Part shown: positions 7,552 to 14,566 of the stretch, in pieces
Position numbering within the stretch: position 1 is the first letter of the stretch
Layout: every line of letters starts with the position of its first letter
Assembly: GCF_030403745.1 (NCBI RefSeq)
Contig: NZ_JAQMWP010000025.1
Coordinates: 62,001 to 126,000 of the forward strand
Reading direction: 5' to 3'
Source: Streptomyces sp. S.PB5
Lineage (GTDB): Bacteria > Actinomycetota > Actinomycetes > Streptomycetales > Streptomycetaceae
DNA length: 64,000 nt
Program-made: the position numbers and the translations under genes
Notes under the pieces: generated by a model
What the model was told of the DNA's origin: nothing
Databases searched by the model: none
The model's input: the letters and a program-made list of their open reading frames with translations, nothing else

Positions 7552-8529
7552 TCACATCGAGCGGGTCTCCAGTTCGTTGGCGAGACGGAGCCAGTGGTCG
7601 GCGCAGCGGCGGGCGGCCTGGGCGAGGAGGTCGGCGCGGTGGGCGGGGACACTGCGGGCCAGACGGAGCCACTTGGCCTCGTCGCCGAGGGAGTGGGCGC
7701 CGAGGAGCTGCAGGAGCATGCGGCCGGCCTCGGTGCGCAGGGAGGGGTCCTTGCACAGGCTCGGCAGCTGGAGGCCTATCTCGGCGGCCGGTGTGCGCGT
7801 CACCCGGCGGCCGCCGGCCAGTTGCGGGAGGGCCTCGGCGGGCGCCGGACCCTCCTGCTGGGGGCGGGATTTGGAGGGCAGGGGGTCCTGCCCCTGCCGT
7901 ATCCGGTCACGGACGTCCTTGGCGGTGGCCGTGGCGATGCCCGCCTGTTCGGCGATCTCCCGCAGCGACGCCCCGGGGTTGGCGGCGATCACCTGGCTCG
8001 CCCGCAGCCGGCCCTCGGTCGCCTGCAGGGGACGTACGCGTCCGTCGCGGCCCACGCGCGTGTTCAACTGTCCATTCTGGCCGGTCGAACGGCGCCGGAT
8101 GGCCGCGACCGTGCCGGCCGCGAGCCCGACGCCCACCGCGATCCGCCGGTCCGACCAGTAGGGACGGGCCGCCAGGATCCGCTCCGCCGCGGCCGTCCGG
8201 TCGGCCTGCGACAGCGGCAGACCGTGGGTGATGTTGAGCCACACCGCCCGGGCGAAGGCCTCCACTTCCCCGCCCTCGAAGAACTCCACGTCGATGGTGG
8301 TGTCGCCGCGCAGCCGGGCCGCCTTGAGCCGGTGCATCCCGTCGACGACGCGCATCGTGTCGCGGTGCACCAGGATCGGCGGCAGCGGTGAGTCGATCCT
8401 GGCGAGCGTCTGGACGCGCTCGGCGTTCTCGCCGTCGATCCGCGGGGAGTCGGAGTCCAGCAGCGCGTCCACGGGCACTGTGGCCCGCCGCTGTCCGGCC
8501 GTTTCCCCCGTGACCAGTTGAAGACCCAT
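7552..8529 (-). CDS. StrR-type (ParB/Srx-like) pathway-specific activator
   Basis: 325 residues. The N-terminal ParB-like domain has VPVDALLDSDSPR, PLPPILVHRDTMRVVDGMHR and LKAARLRG (about 15-75). Two helix-turn-helix-like segments follow: WSDRRIAVGVGLAAGTVAAIR and ASLREIAEQAGIATATAKDV. This matches StrR, NovG, Bbr and Tei15, activators of streptomycin, novobiocin and glycopeptide genes. Start ATG at 8529 follows GGAGGAGGG by 7 nt. The gene carries a match to the StrR-family operator inside its own reading frame (8062-8090). It converges on argD and diverges from the LmbU-type gene across a 355-bp region. Confidence 0.9.
   Translation of the reverse strand: MGLQLVTGETAGQRRATVPVDALLDSDSPRIDGENAERVQTLARIDSPLPPILVHRDTMRVVDGMHRLKAARLRGDTTIDVEFFEGGEVEAFARAVWLNITHGLPLSQADRTAAAERILAARPYWSDRRIAVGVGLAAGTVAAIRRRSTGQNGQLNTRVGRDGRVRPLQATEGRLRASQVIAANPGASLREIAEQAGIATATAKDVRDRIRQGQDPLPSKSRPQQEGPAPAEALPQLAGGRRVTRTPAAEIGLQLPSLCKDPSLRTEAGRMLLQLLGAHSLGDEAKWLRLARSVPAHRADLLAQAARRCADHWLRLANELETRSM
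8062..8090. promoter_or_regulatory. StrR-family operator inside the strR-like gene
   Basis: GTTCAACTG, 11 nt, CGGTCGAAC: matches the published StrR/NovG consensus GTTCRACTG-N11-CRGTYGAAC at every specified base, including spacer length. It lies within the coding sequence of the StrR-type regulator, about 440-470 nt from its start codon. Confidence 0.75.
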
Positions 8530-8884
8530 CACAGGACCCTCCTCCGCGCTGTCGCGCCGGTGATGATCAGGACGTGCGTGTGTGTACGCGTTACGGATCC
8601 GCTCTGCGGGCGTGTCGGCCCGGGGCGCCGAGGCGCGATGCGTCGCGAGGGTGCGCGGCGGGAGTCCGTCACAGATGCATGGGCCGTGTCACAGCGATCA
8701 ATTCCGGCCGAGATCGAACATACCCTCCAACCGGAAGGGCGTGAAGAAAGGGGCATTCCTGTCCCGTCGGCGGGACAACACACCGATGTCGCCACGGTGT
8801 TCGCCGCGCAGCCGTTCGAGCATCGCTCCAGCCTGCCCTGGGAGGCTTTCCGCCGGATATGTGCACCCGTCCCATGGAGGCATG
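8530..8884. promoter_or_regulatory. 355-bp divergent control region (strR-like / lmbU-like)
   Basis: No gene is visible here. It separates two divergently transcribed regulators and so should hold both promoters. It is less GC-rich than its surroundings around 8690-8760. It contains the inverted repeat TGTCCCG-N4-CGGGACA at 8760-8777, followed by AACACA. A half operator CGGTCGAAC (8899-8907) lies just inside the downstream gene. No clear -10/-35 pair could be assigned. Confidence 0.5.
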
Positions 8885-9637
8885 ATGGCGAGTCAGGCCG
8901 GTCGAACCGCGGAGTCGCGCAGCGGCCCGCCACCCGCGCGCCGTGGACAGGTGCTGACGACGAAGGTCGGCCTTCAGATGCCGACCGGGATGGCCTACGA
9001 CGAGTGGGAGCGGGCCGGGCGGCAGCTGGCCGGCATCGTCGACTCGTCGGCCTGGTGGATGGGCGACTGGCTGACGTACGGGAAGGACCACTACACCGAC
9101 CGGTACCAGCGGGGTATCCGCGCCGCCGGGCTGCAGTACCAGACCCTGCGCAACTACGCCTGGGTCGCGCGGCGTTTCGCCTTCCATCGGCGGCGGCCCG
9201 CATTGAGTTTCCAGCACCACGCCGAACTGGCCTCGATGCCGGTGGAGGAGCAGGAGCTGTGGCTCGATCGCGCCGAGCAGGGACAGTGGTCCACCAAGCA
9301 GCTGCGCGGCGCCCTGCGGGCCGCGCGTCAGAATGCGCGGCCGGGTGTCGCCGCCGAGCCGAGCCGCCGTCTGGAGCTTCCCGGCAGCCGGCTGCGGTGG
9401 TGGCACCGGGCCGCGGAGCAGCAGGGGGTCGATTTCGAGCAGTGGGTGATGACCACGCTGGACAGCGCGGCCGCGTCCGCCCTGGAAGGGGCCGGCCGGC
9501 CCGCGGAGCGTCCGGAGTTCCCCGGGTTCAGGGCTGTCGGGGGCGGCCCGGCCGCGCCGACCGCGGGCGTCCCCGCGGAACGTGCGCGGCCCGAGGGCCT
9601 CGCCGGGCGGGCCCGGCCGGTGGCCGTCAGTGTCTGA
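8885..9637 (+). CDS. LmbU-family transcriptional regulator
   Basis: 250 residues, similar to the LmbU/NovE/HrmB family of regulators of lincomycin, novobiocin and hormaomycin clusters. Family hallmarks I recognise are YDEWERAGRQLAGIVDSS followed by AWWMGDWLTYG, then LQYQTLRNYAWVARRF and the RRRPALSFQHHAELASMP segment, in the order typical of the family (about residues 37-130). The C-terminal 60 residues are Pro/Gly/Ala-rich and unconserved. Two adjacent ATGs (8882, 8885) follow GGAGG; the second has the more usable spacing. Probably activates the peptide locus with the StrR and SARP regulators (inference). Confidence 0.88.
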   Translation: MASQAGRTAESRSGPPPARRGQVLTTKVGLQMPTGMAYDEWERAGRQLAGIVDSSAWWMGDWLTYGKDHYTDRYQRGIRAAGLQYQTLRNYAWVARRFAFHRRRPALSFQHHAELASMPVEEQELWLDRAEQGQWSTKQLRGALRAARQNARPGVAAEPSRRLELPGSRLRWWHRAAEQQGVDFEQWVMTTLDSAAASALEGAGRPAERPEFPGFRAVGGGPAAPTAGVPAERARPEGLAGRARPVAVSV

Positions 9638-9664
9638 GGCCGGCGGCGGGGCCCTCGGCGCAGC

Positions 9665-10309
9665 TCACGGCAGCCGGCTCATCAGCCCGGCGGTCTCGCG
9701 CTTGTACGTGCACGCGCTCTGCCCGAAGTTCTCCCGCACCCTCTCGCGCACCTCCCCCGGCTGCTCCTGGCTCAGCTTGAACATGCCCTCGGCCCCGGTC
9801 ACCGTGAACCGGAACGCGCCGACGCCGGGCGCGATCTTGCGGAAGTAGTCGAGGGACTCGGTCATGTCCCAGCCGTTGCCGAACGCCCCCTCGAAGGCCC
9901 GCACGGTGGACTCCACCACGTCCAGCGTCTCGTCCATCGAGTCGATCTTCTCCACCACGCCCCGGACGTGCACCGCGGTGAAGTTCCAGGTCGGGGCGGC
10001 CGGCGTCACCTCGTACACCGTCGGCGAGACATAGGAGTGCGGACCGGTGAACGTCAGCACCAGGACACCGCCCGTCTCCAGCGCCGCCCAGTGCGGGTTC
10101 GCCCGGTTCATATGGCCGAGCAGCGTGGCCCCCGGCAGATCGCCGGACCAGTCGCCGGAGGTCTCCGGGTCGAAGATGACCGGCAGATGGGTGGCGAACG
10201 GACCTTTCTCGGGGCTTCCATTGGCCACCGCGAGCGCCAAGGGATTTCGGCGGACCAGATCCACCATCCACGAACTCTCCGGTTCGCGGTAAAAGTTGGG
10301 CACGAACAT
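9665..10309 (-). CDS. ktzT: Piperazate synthase candidate (KtzT-like, PaiB/FMN-binding fold)
   Basis: 214 residues of the family generally labelled FMN-binding negative transcriptional regulator (PaiB). KtzT of kutzneride biosynthesis belongs to this fold but is a haem enzyme that closes N5-hydroxyornithine to piperazate by N-N bond formation. Family features are the N-terminal MFVPNFYREPE, the GPFATHLPVIFD strand (its His is a candidate haem ligand), ANPHW and the C-terminal KLSQEQPGEVRERV. The functional call rests on its position next to an ornithine N-hydroxylase in divergent orientation, the usual ktzI/ktzT association. A true PaiB-like regulator is the alternative. Start ATG follows GGATGA. 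Confidence 0.8.
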   Translation of the reverse strand: MFVPNFYREPESSWMVDLVRRNPLALAVANGSPEKGPFATHLPVIFDPETSGDWSGDLPGATLLGHMNRANPHWAALETGGVLVLTFTGPHSYVSPTVYEVTPAAPTWNFTAVHVRGVVEKIDSMDETLDVVESTVRAFEGAFGNGWDMTESLDYFRKIAPGVGAFRFTVTGAEGMFKLSQEQPGEVRERVRENFGQSACTYKRETAGLMSRLP

Positions 10310-10533
10310 CCGGATTCATCCTTTCGACGCCGATATTTCGAGAATCCGCGCCGACCGTACCTCCGTCCTGTCGACAGGACAACGATTTCGATTGTCGAGC
10401 AGCCCGATACGGGCTCTCGAACGGCGTTCATGCCGTCTTCAAGTTGCCTTTGAGACACTCGCCGGAGCAACACCGCACAACGGTCTCTCGGGCCACCGGC
10501 CGAGTTTTCCAGACGTAAGTGGGAGAATTTTCT
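10310..10533. promoter_or_regulatory. Divergent promoter region ktzT-like / ktzI-like
   Basis: 224 bp, less GC-rich than the flanks. Contains a perfect 16-bp palindrome GTCCTGTCGACAGGAC at 10365-10380 followed by AACG. The half-site CCTGTC...GGACAAC resembles the inverted repeat at 8760-8777 upstream of the LmbU-type gene, so one regulator may bind both. Confidence 0.45.
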
Positions 10534-11886
10534 ATGGGCATAACGGGTAGGCGCGACCAAGAGATCTACGACGTGGTCGGTATCGGATTCGGCCCGTCCA
10601 ACATGTCGCTCGCGATCGCGTTGCGGGAGCACGGGGACAGTGCTCCGCGGCATCCGGTCAAGTCCCATTTCTTCGAGCGGCAGTCGACGTTCGGCTGGCA
10701 CCGGAACATGCTGCTGCCGTCGACGACGATGCAGATTTCCTTTCTCAAGGATCTCGTGACGTTCCGGAATCCGATGTCCCGGTTCAGTTTCGTCTCGTTC
10801 CTGCACGCCTCGAACCGGCTGGTGCAGTTCGTGAACAACCAGGACTTCTTCCCGACCCGCCATGAGTTCCACCAGTATCTCGAGTGGGCGGCCGCCGGCC
10901 TGCGCGACCAGGTCACCTACGGCGCGGAGGTCACCGAGATCCGGCCCGCCGAGGAGGCCGGGGTCCGCAGGCCCGACCTCCTGGACATCACGGTGCGCGA
11001 CAGCGACGGCACCACCAGCGTGGTCACCGCCCGCAACGTCGTCATCTCCACGGGACTGGTGCCGAGGCTGCCGGACGGGGTGACGGGCGACGAACGGGTC
11101 TGGCACAGCTCGGAGTTCCTGAGCCGGTTCAACGCCCAGGCCCCCGAGGAGCTCAAGAGCGTGATGGTGGTCGGCGCCGGGCAGAGCGCGGCCGAGATCA
11201 CCCGGTTCTTCTACGACTCGCTGCCGCACGCCGAGGTCTCCGCGGTGATCCCGTCGTACGGCTACTCCGTCGCCGACGACACCCCCTTCGCCAACCAGAT
11301 CTTCGATCCCAGCGCGGTCGACGAGTACTACTTCGGGACCGAGCGGGCCCGGGACTCGTTCTGGCGCTACCACCGCAACACCAACTACTCGGTGGTCGAC
11401 GCGGACGTCATCCGGGCCCTGTACCAGCGGTCGTACGACGAGCAGGTGCGCGGCGAGCAGCGGCTGCACTTCCGCAACCTCACCCGGGTCTCCGAGGTGG
11501 GGCGCACCGAGAGCGGGACGCGGGTGGTCCTGCACTCGCTGCTCGACGACACCAAGGAGGAACTGGCCGTGGACGCGCTGGTGTTCGCCACCGGCTACGA
11601 CAGCCTGGACCCGGCCCGCTTCCTCGGTGAGTTCGACCGGCACTTCCTGCGGGACGAGGCGGGCCGGCACCGGTTCACCCGCGACTACCGGCTGGTCACG
11701 GAGTCGGACCTGACCTGCGGCGTCTATGTGCAGGGCGGCACCGAGCACACCCACGGACTGTCCTCGGCCCTGCTGTCGAACATCGCGATCCGCAGCGGCG
11801 AGATCGCCGATGCGATCGTGCTCGGGCGCACCGAGCGGGAGTTGGGCCGTACCAGCCCGCTCGAGGAGGCATCCTCGGTGGCCTGA
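10534..11886 (+). CDS. ktzI: L-ornithine N5-monooxygenase (KtzI/PvdA/SidA family)
   Basis: 450 residues, flavin N-hydroxylating monooxygenase that uses NADPH and O2 to make N5-hydroxyornithine. The FAD motif is VVGIGFGPSNMSLAIAL (about 14-30), the substrate-side region is HRNMLLPSTTMQISFLKDL, the NADPH motif is VVGAGQSAAEITRFF (about 212) and the family marker ALVFATGYDS is near 350. ATG at 10534 was preferred over an in-frame GTG 15 nt upstream because GGGAG is spaced 8 nt from it. Its partner KtzT-like gene is divergent. No siderophore uptake or hydroxamate-acylating gene is visible, which favours piperazate over a siderophore. A strong stem-loop follows the stop. Confidence 0.92.
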   Translation: MGITGRRDQEIYDVVGIGFGPSNMSLAIALREHGDSAPRHPVKSHFFERQSTFGWHRNMLLPSTTMQISFLKDLVTFRNPMSRFSFVSFLHASNRLVQFVNNQDFFPTRHEFHQYLEWAAAGLRDQVTYGAEVTEIRPAEEAGVRRPDLLDITVRDSDGTTSVVTARNVVISTGLVPRLPDGVTGDERVWHSSEFLSRFNAQAPEELKSVMVVGAGQSAAEITRFFYDSLPHAEVSAVIPSYGYSVADDTPFANQIFDPSAVDEYYFGTERARDSFWRYHRNTNYSVVDADVIRALYQRSYDEQVRGEQRLHFRNLTRVSEVGRTESGTRVVLHSLLDDTKEELAVDALVFATGYDSLDPARFLGEFDRHFLRDEAGRHRFTRDYRLVTESDLTCGVYVQGGTEHTHGLSSALLSNIAIRSGEIADAIVLGRTERELGRTSPLEEASSVA

Positions 11887-11900
11887 GACGACACGCAGGA

Positions 11901-11948
11901 CGAGGGTGGGCCCCGGTGCCGTGGTCATGGCACCGGGGCCCACCCTCG
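11901..11948. terminator. Strong bidirectional stem-loop terminator
   Basis: Perfect 20-bp inverted repeat (11901-11920 with 11929-11948) with an 8-nt loop GTGGTCAT. It lies between the convergent ktzI-like gene (stop at 11886) and the MbtH gene (stop at 11962) and should terminate both. Confidence 0.85.
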
Positions 11949-11961
11949 CGCAACGCTCACC

Positions 11962-12336
11962 TCACGCCGCGCCGGCGGCGGCCGCGCCGGTCCACTGCTC
12001 CTCCAGGTAGGTGAGGCAGTCGTCGCGGCTCCCCTCGCCGAAGACGATGCGCCAGCCCGCGGGAACCGCGGTGAACGAGGGCCACAGCGAGTGCTGCCGC
12101 TCGTCGTTCACCAGCACGTAGTACCGGCTGTCCGTGTCGTCGAACGGCTTGCTGCTCATCCATCCACTCCCCTTCGAAGACAGCATGTGATGCACCCTCA
12201 GCGCGGCGGCCAGCAGCTCGCCCGGCGGACGGTGCGCGTGGTCCGCGTCCTGGCAGGCCAGCGCCAGCGCCTCGGCCCAGGCCCGGGAGGCGGTCTCGGC
12301 GCCCGGCGAGTGCCGTACCGGGTACGGGTCCGGCAT
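11962..12336 (-). CDS. MbtH-like NRPS chaperone with a 59-residue N-terminal extension
   Basis: The last 65 residues (from MSSKPFDDTD) are a complete MbtH protein with the signature NDERQHSLWP, PAGW and LEEQWTG, a family that binds and activates NRPS adenylation domains. The reading frame stays open for 59 codons upstream. Codons there keep strong third-position G/C for about the first 47 and then weaken. Start at 12336 has a strong GGAGGAGG site and lies 12 bp after the stop of the SnoaL-like gene. The internal ATG at 12159 also has an AAGGGGAG site 7 nt away and would give a normal 65-residue MbtH. Either one fused protein or internal initiation is possible. Its presence implies an NRPS outside this window. 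Confidence 0.9.
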   Translation of the reverse strand: MPDPYPVRHSPGAETASRAWAEALALACQDADHAHRPPGELLAAALRVHHMLSSKGSGWMSSKPFDDTDSRYYVLVNDERQHSLWPSFTAVPAGWRIVFGEGSRDDCLTYLEEQWTGAAAAGAA

Positions 12337-12348
12337 GGCCTCCTCCGC

Positions 12349-12813
12349 TCAGGCCAGGTCGTCGCGGGTCACCCGGCGACGGGCGGTGCGCCACCCGCCG
12401 TCGGCGGCACGCACCAGGACGTCCTCCATGACGCAGACGTGCAGGGCCTTGGCACCGGCGCCGTCCGGGGTGACGTACACCAGGGCCGAGCAGCGGGTGT
12501 GCAGCGAACCGTCCGCCTGGGGCTGGACGTCGAGCATGCCGACCCAGTGGTCGAGACGGTTGCCGGCCTGCCGCTGACGTGCCGCGCCGGTGCGCGCGTA
12601 GTGGGCGAGCGCCGCACGGACGGGCAGCGGCTCGGCCAGGGAGGGCAGCGCGACGAGGGCGTCCTCGGTGAAGGTCCTCGTCCAGCGCTCGGTGTCGTGC
12701 GCGTCCAGGATCCGCATCTGGTCCGCGTAGAACTGCTGGGCCTGCGCGTAGAGAGTGGCGAACCTCTGGCTCTGCAGCGTGTGTTCGGCGGTGCCGACCA
12801 GCTCGACGGTCAT
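12349..12813 (-). CDS. SnoaL-like / NTF2-fold protein
   Basis: 154 residues with the compact cone-shaped NTF2-like pattern: helices (FATLYAQAQQFYADQMRILD, DTERWTRTFTEDALV), then beta strands ending with ADGGWRTARRRVTRDDLA. The family includes polyketide cyclases, ring-hydroxylating dioxygenase small subunits and non-catalytic stabilisers, so the reaction cannot be named. Start ATG at 12813 is preceded by GGGGAGGCAGAG. It is 12 bp upstream of the MbtH gene and probably co-transcribed. It diverges from the type II thioesterase gene. Confidence 0.75.
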   Translation of the reverse strand: MTVELVGTAEHTLQSQRFATLYAQAQQFYADQMRILDAHDTERWTRTFTEDALVALPSLAEPLPVRAALAHYARTGAARQRQAGNRLDHWVGMLDVQPQADGSLHTRCSALVYVTPDGAGAKALHVCVMEDVLVRAADGGWRTARRRVTRDDLA

Positions 12814-12952
12814 GATCTCTGCCTCCCCTGCCGTCCGTGAACTCGATATGGACAGTCTTTGAGGCCCGGATCGGGCATCCTTCAAATCCCCCTCAAGCGA
12901 GGGGCAGTTGGATGAGACTGTCGCCCGAACCCCCTGCGTCGATGGAGTCACC
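12814..12952. promoter_or_regulatory. Divergent promoter region (SnoaL-like / thioesterase)
   Basis: 139 bp between divergent genes, with a moderately AT-rich core around 12838-12895. Contains the short inverted repeat CCCCTC-AAGC-GAGGGG (about 12890-12905). No StrR-type site was found. Promoter role is inferred from gene orientation. Confidence 0.35.
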
Positions 12953-13714
12953 ATGCGGAAGGCTCAAGAGCCCGAGCTGCGCCTGTTCGTGTTCCACCAC
13001 TCCGGTGGCTCGCATCTGACGTACCGCGACTGGCCGTCGGCCTTCCCGGCCGGCTGGGAGGTGCAGACCCCGAACGCCCCGGGCCGTGGTCCGATGGACG
13101 ACCGGCCTGCGCTGGAGAGCGCGGACGCCCTCGTCGCGCATTTCCTGGACGAGCTCGGCGACCGGCTGACGGGGCGGTTCGCGTTCTTCGGGCACAGCAT
13201 GGGCGGCCTGGTCGCCTACGAGCTGACCCGCCGCCTTCTCGACGCGGGCCGGATCCCGCCGGTCTGGCTCGGCCTGTCGGCGCGCGGCACCCTGCGCCCC
13301 GAGGGGGACGCGACGCGACGGCATCTGATGTCCGACGCGGAACTGCGCGCGGAGCTCGCGGCGATGGGCGGCACACCGTCCGAGCTGCTGGCCAACCAGG
13401 AGCTGTGGGAGCTGTTCGCGCCGAGCATCCGCGCGGACCTGCGCATCAGCGAGACCTGGCGCACGACGCCCCTGACCGCGCCGCTGCCGGTACCCCTGTC
13501 GGTGTTCGGCGGCACCGAGGACACGGTCGCGCCCCCGCACCGCCTGGACGGCTGGGCGGCCGCCTCCGAGCACTTCCTGGGCCTGCATCTGTTCGACGGG
13601 GACCACTTCTACTTCCGGGACCGGCTGTCCGAGGTCGCCGGGCGGATCCAGGACGACGTGCGCCGCGCCCTGCTGCTGTCCGAGCCGGCGCCCGCGCTGA
13701 CGCACCGGGCCTGA
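12953..13714 (+). CDS. Type II (editing) thioesterase
   Basis: 253 residues, full length for the family. Opens with RLFVFHHSGGSHLTYRDW, then APGRGPMDDRP, the nucleophile motif FFGHSMGGLVAYELTRRL (Ser near residue 84), the SVFGGTEDTVAPP segment with the acid, and FDGDHFYF with the catalytic His. Removes wrong or stalled acyl groups from NRPS/PKS carrier proteins. ATG chosen because GGAG is spaced 5 nt upstream. Closely resembles the truncated enzyme at the left edge, so it probably serves the same peptide line. A two-tier stem-loop follows the stop. Confidence 0.93.
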   Translation: MRKAQEPELRLFVFHHSGGSHLTYRDWPSAFPAGWEVQTPNAPGRGPMDDRPALESADALVAHFLDELGDRLTGRFAFFGHSMGGLVAYELTRRLLDAGRIPPVWLGLSARGTLRPEGDATRRHLMSDAELRAELAAMGGTPSELLANQELWELFAPSIRADLRISETWRTTPLTAPLPVPLSVFGGTEDTVAPPHRLDGWAAASEHFLGLHLFDGDHFYFRDRLSEVAGRIQDDVRRALLLSEPAPALTHRA

Positions 13715-13723
13715 AACGCCGAG

Positions 13724-13763
13724 GGGCGGCGTCCTCCGGCATGGGTGCCGGGGTACGCCGCCC
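13724..13763. terminator. Bidirectional stem-loop terminator
   Basis: Outer 9-bp stem GGGCGGCGT/ACGCCGCCC (13724-13732 with 13755-13763) enclosing a second hairpin CCGGCA/TGCCGG. Sits between the convergent thioesterase gene and the ABC permease gene. Confidence 0.75.
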
Positions 13764-13789
13764 TGGGGCGGTCCGTGTCGCCATGACGG

Positions 13790-14566
13790 CTACTTGGGGT
13801 CGCTGTTGAACTTCTTGGCGGCCCAGAAGTAGCCGAGAACCGCGAGGCCGATGCTCCAGGCGACGGCGAGCCAGCCGTTGTGGCCGATCTCGGTGCCGAG
13901 GAGCAGTCCGCGCAGGGTCTCGATCGCGGGGGTGAAGGGCTGGTACTCGGCGATCGGCTGGAACCAGCCGGGCATCGAGTCGAGCGGGACGAACGCGCTG
14001 GAGATGAGCGGCAGCAGGATCAGCGGCATCGCGTTGTTGCTGGCGGCCTCGGCGTTCGGGCTGACCAGGCCCATACCGACGGCGATCCAGGTGAGCGCGA
14101 GGGCGAAGAGGACCAGCAGACCGAAGGCGGCGAGCCACTCCAGAGCGGTGGCGTCCGTGGAGCGGAAGCCGATGGCGACGCCGACGGCCCCGACCAGGAC
14201 CACGCTGGCGACCGACTGCATCACACTGCCCACCACGTGCCCGAAGAGCACCGATCCGCGGTGGATCGCCATCGTGCGGAAGCGGGCGATGATGCCCTCG
14301 CTCATGTCCATGGAGACGGACACGGCGGTCCCGACGACGGTGGAGCCGATCGTCATCATCAGGATGCCGGGGACGATGTAGGCGATGTAGGCGTCGCGGC
14401 CTGCGCCGCCGCTCATCGCGCCGCCGAAGATGTAGACGAACAGCAACAGCAGCATGACCGGCGTGAGCAGCAGGTTCAGGGTGAGCGACGGGTAGCGGCG
14501 GGCGTGCAGGAGGTTGCGGCGCAGCATCGTGGTCGAGTCGCGCACGGCCAGGGACAGAGAGCTCAT
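13790..14566 (-). CDS. ABC-2 type drug exporter permease (DrrB-like)
   Basis: 258 residues with about six hydrophobic segments, starting at LTLNLLLTPVMLLLLFVYIFGG, then YIVPGILMMTIGSTVVGTAV and LILLPLISSAFVPLDSMPGW. This is the usual layout of DrrB-type membrane partners, with the EGIIARFRTMAIHRGSVLFG cytoplasmic loop that contacts the ATPase. Overlaps the ATPase gene by ATGA, so the two are translationally coupled. Probably exports a product of this region or confers resistance; which of the two loci it serves is not clear. Confidence 0.92.
   Translation of the reverse strand: MSSLSLAVRDSTTMLRRNLLHARRYPSLTLNLLLTPVMLLLLFVYIFGGAMSGGAGRDAYIAYIVPGILMMTIGSTVVGTAVSVSMDMSEGIIARFRTMAIHRGSVLFGHVVGSVMQSVASVVLVGAVGVAIGFRSTDATALEWLAAFGLLVLFALALTWIAVGMGLVSPNAEAASNNAMPLILLPLISSAFVPLDSMPGWFQPIAEYQPFTPAIETLRGLLLGTEIGHNGWLAVAWSIGLAVLGYFWAAKKFNSDPK

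Noticed and set aside
9665..10309. Annotating this gene as an FMN-binding negative transcriptional regulator (PaiB)
   Set aside because: The fold fits, but the divergent ornithine N-hydroxylase partner makes the piperazate-synthase role of the same fold more likely. The regulator reading is kept only as an alternative.
10534..11886. Siderophore (hydroxamate) locus
   Set aside because: No N-acyltransferase, siderophore synthetase or uptake genes are visible nearby, whereas a KtzT-like gene is adjacent.
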